DNA from: Clostridium sp. K4410.MGS-306
GTDB lineage: Bacteria > Cyanobacteriota > Vampirovibrionia > Gastranaerophilales > Gastranaerophilaceae
Direction of reading: 5' to 3'
DNA: 20,995 nt
NCBI GenBank assembly: GCA_000980375.1
Contig: LARD01000010.1
Location: 1-20,995 of the forward strand
Shown here in pieces: positions 1 to 5,162 of the stretch. Numbering within the stretch: position 1 is the first letter of the stretch; each line of letters opens with the position of its first letter. A program made the position numbers and the translations under genes. The notes beneath the pieces were generated by a model. It made no database searches. It was not told the origin of the DNA and saw nothing but the letters and a program-made list of their open reading frames with translations.

Positions 1-2
1 AT

Positions 3-59
3 TCTGTTAAAAAAGTTATGGAAAAGAACATTGAAAGAACATTCAAAGTATTTTCTTAA
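3..59 (+). CDS. Possible 3' end of an upstream protein gene (partial)
   Basis: Frame 3 is open from the window edge to a TAA at 57-59 and would encode an 18-residue Lys/Glu-rich tail ending FKVFS. Frame 1 is also open, to a TAG at 64-66, so the frame is not certain. A terminator-like hairpin at 92-124 supports a plus-strand gene ending here. No function can be given from so short a tail. Confidence 0.3.
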   Translation, partial: SVKKVMEKNIERTFKVFS

Positions 60-91
60 TAAATAGTTTTGATGCGCAACCCTAAAAGATT

Positions 92-130
92 TAAGTCCGT
101 TTTGATATTTTCAAAGCGGACTTATTGGTT
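92..130 (+). terminator. Rho-independent terminator of the upstream gene
   Basis: An inverted repeat pairs 92-105 with 111-124 (AAGTCCG against CGGACTT, continuing through TTTTGA/TCAAAG with one G-U wobble) around a 5-nt loop. It is followed by a weak T-rich stretch (TTGGTTT). The stem is strong but the U tract is imperfect. Confidence 0.6.
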
Positions 131-158
131 TAAAGACAGGGCTCTTTAGAGCTATATT

Positions 159-188
159 TTGACAAATACAGTGTTTATAGGGTTTACT
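159..188 (+). promoter_or_regulatory. Sigma70-type promoter of the EF-hand gene
   Basis: A perfect TTGACA at 159-164 is followed after 18 nt by TTTACT at 183-188 (4 of 6 to TATAAT). This predicts a 5' leader of about 70 nt. The leader holds a small hairpin (TGCATA at 216-221 with TATGCA at 226-231) and a good Shine-Dalgarno at 251-256. Confidence 0.4.
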
Positions 189-264
189 TTTTGGCAAAAA
201 CCATTAAACTGAACATGCATAAAAATATGCAAAACAAGGTATGTAAAATTAAGGAGATTCCCCT

Positions 265-819
265 ATGTCATTAATGAACGGTCAGGCATTGTTTGCAAAT
301 GCACTCAGCGGCTTGCAGAGCACTTATTCAATCTTAGCCAAAAACAGCTCAAACTCATCAGGTATAACCATAGAAGATTTAACAAACCCGTCAACTACTG
401 TTTTACAACAGCTAGGTGGCAATATGACTTTTGCTCAATTCCTTTCTTCCAATTTTGCAGCAATTGACAAAGACGGCGATGGGACAATAAGCTCTGATGA
501 TATGTCTAATTTAACCAGCAAATTAGCACAAAACGGGCTTTCATATCAGGAATTGTGCCAGCTCTGCTCAAGCGGTATGGCAAACAGCGAAATGCTGAGC
601 AATGTTTTGACATATTTTAACCAGATTGACACAAACAAAGACGGAAGGGTCACCAACGCAGAAATTCAGGCATTCAGCCTCAAAGCAGACGAAGAAAAAT
701 TAAAAACAGAATATCAGTCATTTAAACCCAGCTCCATGAGCGTATTCTACGGTGACAGTGAATCTGACTCAGAGCCTTCCAGCCTCATTGACAACCTTTA
801 TCCGCAAAACAATTCGTAG
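265..819 (+). CDS. EF-hand calcium-binding protein, otherwise uncharacterised
   Basis: A 184-residue acidic, Ser/Asn-rich protein with two EF-hand loops. Loop 1 is at residues 68-79 (DKDGDGTISSDD) and has Asp instead of the usual Glu at position 12. Loop 2 is at 122-133 (DTNKDGRVTNAE) and is canonical. Their spacing fits a paired EF-hand domain, so Ca2+ binding is likely; the process it serves is unknown. No signal peptide or membrane segment is visible. The N-terminus is polar and helical, and the C-terminus is acidic and probably disordered. The start is well supported by AAGGAG at 251-256, 8 nt before the ATG. The gene stands alone between its own promoter and a strong terminator. It could be a calcium sensor, buffer or structural protein; the sequence does not discriminate. 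Confidence 0.85.
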   Translation: MSLMNGQALFANALSGLQSTYSILAKNSSNSSGITIEDLTNPSTTVLQQLGGNMTFAQFLSSNFAAIDKDGDGTISSDDMSNLTSKLAQNGLSYQELCQLCSSGMANSEMLSNVLTYFNQIDTNKDGRVTNAEIQAFSLKADEEKLKTEYQSFKPSSMSVFYGDSESDSEPSSLIDNLYPQNNS

Positions 820-847
820 ATTATAAAAAATCGGAGATATTATAAAT

Positions 848-878
848 AAAAAGCCGGCTCGTATGAACCGGCTTTTTT
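848..878. terminator. Bidirectional intrinsic terminator
   Basis: AAAAAGCCGG (848-857) pairs perfectly with CCGGCTTTTT (868-877) around a 10-nt loop. The A run gives a U tract on the minus strand and the T run one on the plus strand, so it can end both the EF-hand gene and the convergent small gene. Confidence 0.85.
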
Positions 879-883
879 GTAAA

Positions 884-1072
884 CTATTTTTTTACAGAGT
901 CTTTAATAACGATAAGATTATTCATTATTTTCATCTGGGTTGTCGGCAGCACCACATCGTTTAAACCGTTTGCAATACTCAAAATAGAACCCGCTTTTAA
1001 AACAACCTCTTCTCCTCTGTAAGTAAAAGTATAGTCATCCTGTCTATCAGATCTGATTGTAATTTTGTCCAT
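884..1072 (-). CDS. Small hypothetical protein (62 aa)
   Basis: I do not recognise this protein. It has 62 residues, with many alternating polar and hydrophobic positions that suggest a small beta-rich fold (for example GEEVVLKAGSILSI), and no signal peptide or membrane helix. A possible Shine-Dalgarno, AGGCGG (5 of 6 to AGGAGG), lies 7 nt before the ATG, at 1085-1080. A TATAAT on the minus strand at 1119-1114 could be its -10, but no convincing -35 goes with it. The gene shares the strong terminator at 848-878 with the EF-hand gene. That it is a real gene rests on the terminator, the start context and the lack of a competing frame. Confidence 0.62.
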   Translation of the reverse strand: MDKITIRSDRQDDYTFTYRGEEVVLKAGSILSIANGLNDVVLPTTQMKIMNNLIVIKDSVKK

Positions 1073-1107
1073 TCCTTAACCGCCTGTCTATAAATAACTA
1101 ATAATGC

Positions 1108-1136
1108 TTGTTTATTATAACAAAAAAGTATAAAAT
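1108..1136 (+). promoter_or_regulatory. Promoter of the structured RNA candidate
   Basis: TTGTTT (1108-1113) and TAAAAT (1131-1136, 5 of 6 to TATAAT) are separated by 17 nt. The predicted start near 1143 coincides with the first base of the 10-bp stem that closes the RNA described at 1143-1319. Confidence 0.5.
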
Positions 1137-1142
1137 ATTAAT

Positions 1143-1319
1143 ACTCTATACAGGTATTAATTTTGTTCCTACATTATTTACTATCGGGAGAGTCGACTCG
1201 AAAGCATTGAAGTATACCTACCGTAATTTTACGCCAGTAGGAAACGGAAAGGCCAAGGCACTCACCCACCTGCGAGACTCGCAGGTAACAAAATCGTACT
1301 TGTATAGGGTTTTATTTTT
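1143..1319 (+). ncRNA. Candidate structured non-coding RNA, 6S-like architecture
   Basis: The stretch folds by eye into nested helices. Closing stem: 1143-1152 with 1301-1310, 10 bp with one wobble, joining the two ends of the RNA. Inner stem: 1186-1193 with 1260-1267 (GGG/CCC, an A-A mismatch, GAGT/ACTC). Apical hairpin: CCTAC (1218-1222) with GTAGG (1237-1241), enclosing CGTA/TACG. A separate 7-bp hairpin, ACCTGCG/CGCAGGT (1268-1286), sits on the 3' strand of the large internal bubble. A T-rich tract (TTTTATTTTTG, 1310-1320) follows the closing stem. Length (about 175 nt), paired ends, a large central bubble with a short hairpin on its 3' side and an inner stem are all features of 6S RNA. 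I cannot confirm the family from conserved bases. It may instead be an unclassified sRNA or a 5' regulatory leader of the gene at 1389. An ORF reading across it has no coding character. Confidence 0.45.
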
Positions 1320-1388
1320 GTTTAAAAATTTTTGAAAATGGGAACTATCATGGTAGCTCAAGTTTATCAAGTGAGTGGCGGTGTTCGT

Positions 1389-1877
1389 ATGTCTATCAGT
1401 CCCATTTCATCTTCTATGATGTCTATGTATGTACCTTCTTCGGGTACATCTCAAAAGGCTGAAGAAAAAGACTATGAGTATCTTCTTATCCAACAAGAGC
1501 TTATGGCTATGGGGATTGTACCTTCGGGAGATAAATCAACAGACAAACTTAAGCTTGAAACCGTAAAAACAATGCAGGAAATGATGCAAGCTCAAAGCTC
1601 ATCATCCTCACGCCAATCCATTCCTTTTGATGACATCATGAACACACTAAACCTTACGGTAACAGGAGATTTAGACAAAGACTACGATACAACCATTGAC
1701 AGGCTCGATTACGAGATTGATATGGCCTATTCCGATGAGGAAAAAGAATACTATGAAGCCCTGAAAGACCAGGTAGAAGATGAGTATAACTCGTCTAAAC
1801 AAAATAGTATAAGCTACTTTTCAGGTGCAAGCCAGATTTCTTCCATGAACAAATATATGCTGCTTGGCATTTATTAA
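1389..1877 (+). CDS. Hypothetical Ser/Met-rich acidic protein (162 aa)
   Basis: I do not recognise this protein. From the ATG at 1389 it starts MSISPISSSMMSMYVPSS and has a polar, Ser-rich N-terminus. A predicted helical, acidic middle and end (SDEEKEYYEALKDQVEDEY) follows, and it finishes in a hydrophobic YMLLGIY. No signal peptide or clear domain is seen. I chose 1389 because GGCGGTG (1377-1383) fits GGAGGTG at 6 of 7 bases, 5 nt upstream. In-frame ATGs at 1338 and 1350 lack a ribosome site and their extension looks non-coding. No separate promoter is clear, so it may be transcribed by read-through from the RNA at 1143-1319. A terminator for it lies inside the opposing gene (1916-1950). Like the EF-hand protein, it is Ser-rich and lacks an export signal; a functional link is speculative. 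Confidence 0.72.
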   Translation: MSISPISSSMMSMYVPSSGTSQKAEEKDYEYLLIQQELMAMGIVPSGDKSTDKLKLETVKTMQEMMQAQSSSSSRQSIPFDDIMNTLNLTVTGDLDKDYDTTIDRLDYEIDMAYSDEEKEYYEALKDQVEDEYNSSKQNSISYFSGASQISSMNKYMLLGIY

Positions 1878-1884
1878 AAAAATT

Positions 1885-3117
1885 CTAATATGCGTATCTA
1901 CTTAAATCTATCAAGAGCTTATGAGTTATCACCTCATGAGCTTTTCTTTTGCCAAGATAAACAGGCTCAAGAGCTATTTTAAGATAGTCCGTGATTTTTT
2001 GATAGTTTTCGTTTACAGGAGTCACCTTGCCTGTTTCTATAACATCAACAAAAACCCTTGAATGAAGCGGTTTTTGTGATTTATCCAAAAACATGTCAGA
2101 ATAAGCGCTGTCCTTGCGCGCAGGCACAATCAGGCCGCTTTTTGAAAGAGCATTTAACGAGTCTTTTGAAGAAATAAACTCTATAAATTTTATTGCTTCT
2201 TTTTTGTGTACAGAGGCTTTTGACAGTGCATAGCCCGATGCATCTATATTAACAACAGAGCCGTTTGTGCCTTTTGGGAAAGGAGCTATATCCCAGTCAA
2301 AATCAGCTTCTTGCCTATATTTTGGCACAAGCCATCTGCCGGAAAGATGCATGGCAATCTTTTTTTGCAAAAACATCTGCGCAGTCGTACGGCTTGCGGT
2401 TTCAGACTTTTTTGGTGCAACTTTATAAATGTTTGCAAGCGAAGCAAAGTTATCTAATGCGGTTAGAGTTTCTTTTTTATCAATTTCCAGAGTTTTGCCG
2501 TCTTCACTCAATATTGCACCGCCGTTACTGAACAAATAGGGCAATACAAAAATCATATCAGTTTCGTAGCCTATTCCTTTTAAATCGTTTCTCGTAAGTT
2601 TTTTTGCCGCAGCTAGAAAGCCGCTCATTGTCCAGTTGTTGTCAGGGAAAGGCTCGCCGTATTGTTTAAAAAGGTCTTTGTTATAATAAATCACAAGGTT
2701 GGATACGTCACGCGGCACTGCATAAATCTTATCTTCGAATATAAAGCCCTGCAGCGCTTTATCAAAGTAGTCGTTTTTATTTACATAACCGCTCAAATCA
2801 CAGAGCAGGCCAGCTTTTATATACTTTGGTGCATAATGATTATTTATAAAAACAACATCAGGAGCTAGGTTTGATGCAAACAGCAGATGCAGTTTTTGAA
2901 AATAGTTTTGCGGTATATGAATAAATTCCACTTTTATATCAGGATTTTCAGATTCAAACTGTTTTATAATCGGGATTAAAAGAGCAGTCTCTGTTTGAGA
3001 GCCCCATGAAGAAAATCTTATGGTTGTTTTAGCCTCATTACAGGGATAAAAAATCTGCCACAAAACAGCAGTAATGCATACAAGAATTAAGATAGAAAAT
3101 AAAACAAACTTTTTCAT
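1885..3117 (-). CDS. Extracellular solute-binding protein, family 1 (sugar ABC transporter type)
   Basis: This 410-residue protein has the layout of periplasmic binding proteins of the MalE/UgpB type, which deliver sugars or glycerol-3-phosphate derivatives to ABC importers. It begins with a basic-hydrophobic signal or anchor (residues 1-21). A Cys at 26 follows, but its context (FYPC) is not a normal lipobox. The mature part starts IRFSSWGSQTE. Family features are the amphipathic FESENPDIKVEFIHIP segment, APDVVFINN, YAVPRDVSNLVIYYNKDLF and the late GRWLVPKYR region. No permease or ATPase genes are nearby, so it is an orphan and its substrate is unknown. It follows the FliO-like gene after 12 nt, so they may be co-transcribed. 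A TATAAT ends 6 nt before its ATG and there is no Shine-Dalgarno, suggesting an additional leaderless transcript. Confidence 0.9.
   Translation of the reverse strand: MKKFVLFSILILVCITAVLWQIFYPCNEAKTTIRFSSWGSQTETALLIPIIKQFESENPDIKVEFIHIPQNYFQKLHLLFASNLAPDVVFINNHYAPKYIKAGLLCDLSGYVNKNDYFDKALQGFIFEDKIYAVPRDVSNLVIYYNKDLFKQYGEPFPDNNWTMSGFLAAAKKLTRNDLKGIGYETDMIFVLPYLFSNGGAILSEDGKTLEIDKKETLTALDNFASLANIYKVAPKKSETASRTTAQMFLQKKIAMHLSGRWLVPKYRQEADFDWDIAPFPKGTNGSVVNIDASGYALSKASVHKKEAIKFIEFISSKDSLNALSKSGLIVPARKDSAYSDMFLDKSQKPLHSRVFVDVIETGKVTPVNENYQKITDYLKIALEPVYLGKRKAHEVITHKLLIDLSRYAY
1916..1950 (+). terminator. Plus-strand terminator embedded in the opposing coding sequence
   Basis: AGCTTATGAG (1916-1925) pairs with CTCATGAGCT (1933-1942) over 10 bp (one wobble) around a 7-nt loop and is followed by TTTCTTTT (1943-1950). 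It lies about 40 nt after the stop of the gene at 1389-1877, inside the last codons of the convergent solute-binding gene. Confidence 0.62.
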
Positions 3118-3123
3118 TGTTTT

Positions 3124-3153
3124 ATTATATTACAATTCGAGAAGCAAATTCAT
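3124..3153 (-). promoter_or_regulatory. Promoter for a leaderless transcript of the solute-binding gene
   Basis: On the minus strand TATAAT occupies 3129-3124, exactly 6 nt before the ATG at 3117. A weak -35 (ATGAAT, 3 of 6) lies 18 nt upstream, inside the end of the preceding gene. Transcription would start at or next to the A of the ATG. Confidence 0.4.
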
Positions 3154-4026
3154 GTTTGTATCGGTAACTTCAACAAGAGCCTTGTAATCGCCAAGTCTTA
3201 CAATATATCTGTCTCTGGAAGCTGTAGAGTCGGAAAGTCTGGAGCGTATTTCGCTGCTGTTAACATTGTCAAACTGATTAAGCATAAAAATGTTATCGTT
3301 TATGTAACCGATGAGAGAAAATTTGCTGTTATATTGAACAAGACAAAGCCCCTTGTTGCTTGATAAGGGTGAAGTATTTAATAACATTGGGTTTTGTGCT
3401 TTTTGCACGGGAGAAGAAAAGAATTTGTTGATGGAAGAATTAGCGCTGCGCGGAAGTTTCTTTTTTGGAGTCATAACAGAAGTTGCAGCTTCTGCATTAT
3501 TTTTCTTAGCCGCTACAGGAGAAGACTGCATTTTTTGCACAGGAACAGAAGCTTTTTGCACCGGTACTGTTGCAGTATTTTTAACAGCTTTTGGGCCAAC
3601 AGATTGTGTCTGTGTTGTTTTTTGCTGTATTGTTTGTTCTTTTTTCTCTTGTTTTTTTGATTTAGGTTCTATTCTTATATTACCGATTCTCTGCTGTGTA
3701 TCAGCATCAGATAAGTCTGTGCCGGGTACAGAGTTGTTTATATTTTTAAAAGTTTTGACAGCCAGTGACATAAAAAACATAGGAAAAACTATTAGGGCAA
3801 ATATTGCCATAAATGTTTTTAGATCAAAACTTGAAGACTCATAAGGTTCAACTTCCTGCACAGGAGGCAATTCGCCGTCTACAACACGTTCAGCATCAGG
3901 GTTATATTTGGGGTCAAGAATTTTGTATTGATAATCCGATGCAAATGCTGCTGTGTTTGCACAAAAAGACAAAATTATTAATGAGATGCCTGTAAATAAA
4001 AATTTAATTCCAATTTGATAATTCAT
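3130..4026 (-). CDS. Exported/membrane protein with a FliO-like C-terminal domain
   Basis: The 298-residue protein has a signal peptide (about residues 1-30, cleavage likely after AFA). A short periplasmic part follows, then one transmembrane helix (about 70-90), and a long Lys/Gln/Thr/Pro-rich disordered linker (about 115-215) with three copies of PVQK (155-158, 162-165, 206-209). It ends in a beta-rich domain (about 224-298). That domain begins GLCLVQYNSKFSLIGYI and ends in a hydrophobic LLLEL, and resembles FliO, the small membrane protein that assists assembly of the flagellar export gate. FliO family members share signal/TM, linker and this 'VxxxxxxLIG' strand pattern, but similarity is too weak for certainty. 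A flagellin tail at 20861-20995 makes a flagellar role reasonable. There is no clear Shine-Dalgarno. Its promoter has an unusual C7 spacer (4045-4074). It may form an operon with the solute-binding gene. Confidence 0.72.
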   Translation of the reverse strand: MNYQIGIKFLFTGISLIILSFCANTAAFASDYQYKILDPKYNPDAERVVDGELPPVQEVEPYESSSFDLKTFMAIFALIVFPMFFMSLAVKTFKNINNSVPGTDLSDADTQQRIGNIRIEPKSKKQEKKEQTIQQKTTQTQSVGPKAVKNTATVPVQKASVPVQKMQSSPVAAKKNNAEAATSVMTPKKKLPRSANSSINKFFSSPVQKAQNPMLLNTSPLSSNKGLCLVQYNSKFSLIGYINDNIFMLNQFDNVNSSEIRSRLSDSTASRDRYIVRLGDYKALVEVTDTNMNLLLEL

Positions 4027-4044
4027 TTTTCAGATACAATCCAA

Positions 4045-4074
4045 AGTTTAGGGGGGGTAATTATTAATGGTCAA
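4045..4074 (-). promoter_or_regulatory. Promoter with a C7 homopolymer in its spacer
   Basis: On the minus strand TTGACC (4074-4069, 5 of 6) and TAAACT (4050-4045, 4 of 6) are separated by 18 nt, of which the last seven are C (4057-4051). The predicted start is near 4038, about 12 nt before the ATG at 4026. One C fewer would give the optimal 17-nt spacing, so slippage in the tract could alter promoter strength. Confidence 0.45.
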
Positions 4075-4132
4075 CCAGTTATTATGTTGTTAATATTGTA
4101 GCAACAAAGACATTAATTTTTCAACCCTGATG

Positions 4133-4570
4133 TTAAGAAATTTTTGCAATGTCAACCAGAGCTCTCAAAGCCAATTTGTAACTGTTGGCTTTAAAACCTG
4201 TAATTTGTCCAATACACACCGGTGCAATGAGAGAATTTTTTCTGAACTCTTCACGTGCATGGATGTTTGAGATGTGGACTTCTACAGCTTTAATACCCAC
4301 AGCGCTGATTGCATCTCTTATTGCAACACTGGTATGAGTATATGCCGCGGGATTGATGACAATACCGTCAAAAACACCTTTTGCTTGCTGAATTTTATCC
4401 ACTATTTCACCTTCGATATTGCTTTGAAAGGTTTCTGTTTCAACACCCAGCTCTTTTGCACATTTTGCAATATCTTTGTTGATGTCATCAAGCGTCATTG
4501 AGCCGTAAATTTCAGGCTCACGTGTGCCAAGCAAGTTAATATTTGGTCCGTTTATTATCAAAAATTTCAT
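4133..4570 (-). CDS. aroQ: 3-dehydroquinate dehydratase, type II
   Basis: AroQ removes water from 3-dehydroquinate to give 3-dehydroshikimate, the third step of the shikimate pathway to aromatic amino acids and folate, in the cytoplasm as a dodecamer. Its 145 residues match the family length. The N-terminus reads [18 protein letters not shown] with the catalytic loop Arg17 and Tyr22. [16 protein letters not shown] (73-88) and [14 protein letters not shown] (97-110) carry the substrate-binding Asn73, the catalytic His99 and Arg110. The gene stands alone, divergent from the BFN gene. It has no Shine-Dalgarno; an extended -10 (TGATACATT) ends 6 nt before the ATG, predicting a leaderless mRNA. 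No hairpin terminator is obvious in the 106 nt downstream. Confidence 0.97.
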   Translation of the reverse strand: MKFLIINGPNINLLGTREPEIYGSMTLDDINKDIAKCAKELGVETETFQSNIEGEIVDKIQQAKGVFDGIVINPAAYTHTSVAIRDAISAVGIKAVEVHISNIHAREEFRKNSLIAPVCIGQITGFKANSYKLALRALVDIAKIS

Positions 4571-4576
4571 ATATTT

Positions 4577-4606
4577 AATGTATCATAGGGGCGCATTCTT
4601 TGTCTA
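4577..4606 (-). promoter_or_regulatory. aroQ promoter (divergent, leaderless)
   Basis: On the minus strand TAGACA (4606-4601, 5 of 6) and TACATT (4582-4577), preceded by TGA as an extended -10, are 18 nt apart. The hexamer ends 6 nt before the aroQ ATG. Its -35 overlaps the -35 of the opposite BFN promoter. Confidence 0.5.
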
Positions 4607-4628
4607 ATTTTAATTTTGTGCTTATAAT
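4600..4628 (+). promoter_or_regulatory. BFN gene promoter (divergent, leaderless)
   Basis: TTGTCT (4600-4605, 4 of 6) and a perfect TATAAT (4623-4628) are separated by 17 nt. The hexamer ends 6 nt before the ATG at 4635, which places the transcription start at the initiation codon. Confidence 0.6.
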
Positions 4629-4634
4629 ATTAAT

Positions 4635-5144
4635 ATGATAGAAATGAAAGTAATGGGAATAGCACTTGATACAAGAACCGGCTCGCCGATTGTTGTTTTG
4701 CACGATATGGACAACAGAAAAGCGCTGCCTATCTGGATAGGTTCTGCTGAAGCAAGTGCTATCATAAGAAGAATTGAAAATATCGAAGTCAGCCGTCCGA
4801 TGACGCACGATTTGATTGCGTCTATTGTTGAAAAAACAGGCGGAACAATTGACCGTGTCGAAATCAACGATGTTGAAAAAGAGACTTATTACGCAATAAT
4901 CTACATAAAAGATAAAGAAGGTAATGAAGTAGAAATAGATGCACGCCCATCTGATGCAATTGCTGTTGCAATAAGAGTGGACGCACCGATATTTGTTACG
5001 GCCAATGTGCTGGCAAACGGTTCTGTGTCTTGTGACGCTGCAAAAGATGAAGAAGAAGCGCAGGAGTTTAGAAGCTTTATCCAATCTATCAAACCTTCTG
5101 ATTTTGAAAAACTGCTTAAACACGACAAAGAATCTGACCAGTAA
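4635..5144 (+). CDS. BFN-domain (DUF151) bifunctional nuclease family protein
   Basis: The 169-residue protein matches the BFN/DUF151 family along its whole length. Family landmarks are the start MIEMKVMGIALDTRTGSPIV, LPIWIG (31-36), RPMTHDL (54-60) and DARPSDAIA (102-110). Plant members have been reported to have DNase and RNase activity; the role in bacteria is poorly defined. The acidic, helical C-terminus (about 135-169) is typical of the family. The start at 4635 is fixed by the family N-terminus and by the promoter, whose -10 ends 6 nt before the ATG with no Shine-Dalgarno. The DUF2142 gene follows after 18 nt and is probably co-transcribed, with no known functional connection. Confidence 0.93.
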   Translation: MIEMKVMGIALDTRTGSPIVVLHDMDNRKALPIWIGSAEASAIIRRIENIEVSRPMTHDLIASIVEKTGGTIDRVEINDVEKETYYAIIYIKDKEGNEVEIDARPSDAIAVAIRVDAPIFVTANVLANGSVSCDAAKDEEEAQEFRSFIQSIKPSDFEKLLKHDKESDQ

Positions 5145-5162
5145 CCTTTAAGGATGCTAGGT

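Noticed and set aside
1186..1300. Glycine or cyclic-di-GMP riboswitch in the leader before 1389
   Set aside because: GGGAGAG and GCAGGTAACAAAA recall the glycine riboswitch, but the conserved core (for example the CCGAAGG segment) is missing, and the GACGCAAAGC of the c-di-GMP class is absent.
1108..1335. A 75-codon plus-strand open frame between the two small genes
   Set aside because: It overlaps the promoter and the structured RNA candidate, has no ribosome site and its composition does not look coding.
3395..3620. Short DNA repeats built on TTTTGCAC with related flanks
   Set aside because: They encode the repeated PVQK units of the linker and are neither evenly spaced nor palindromic, so not CRISPR or a mobile repeat.
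3353..3844. A 163-codon plus-strand frame opposite the FliO-like gene
   Set aside because: Phe/Cys-rich translation typical of the antisense of a Lys/Gln-rich linker; no start signals, and the minus-strand reading has signal peptide and membrane helix.
4575..5123. A 182-codon minus-strand frame opposite the BFN gene
   Set aside because: Its product is Phe/Cys/His/Tyr-rich and without domain character, while the plus strand matches the BFN family end to end.
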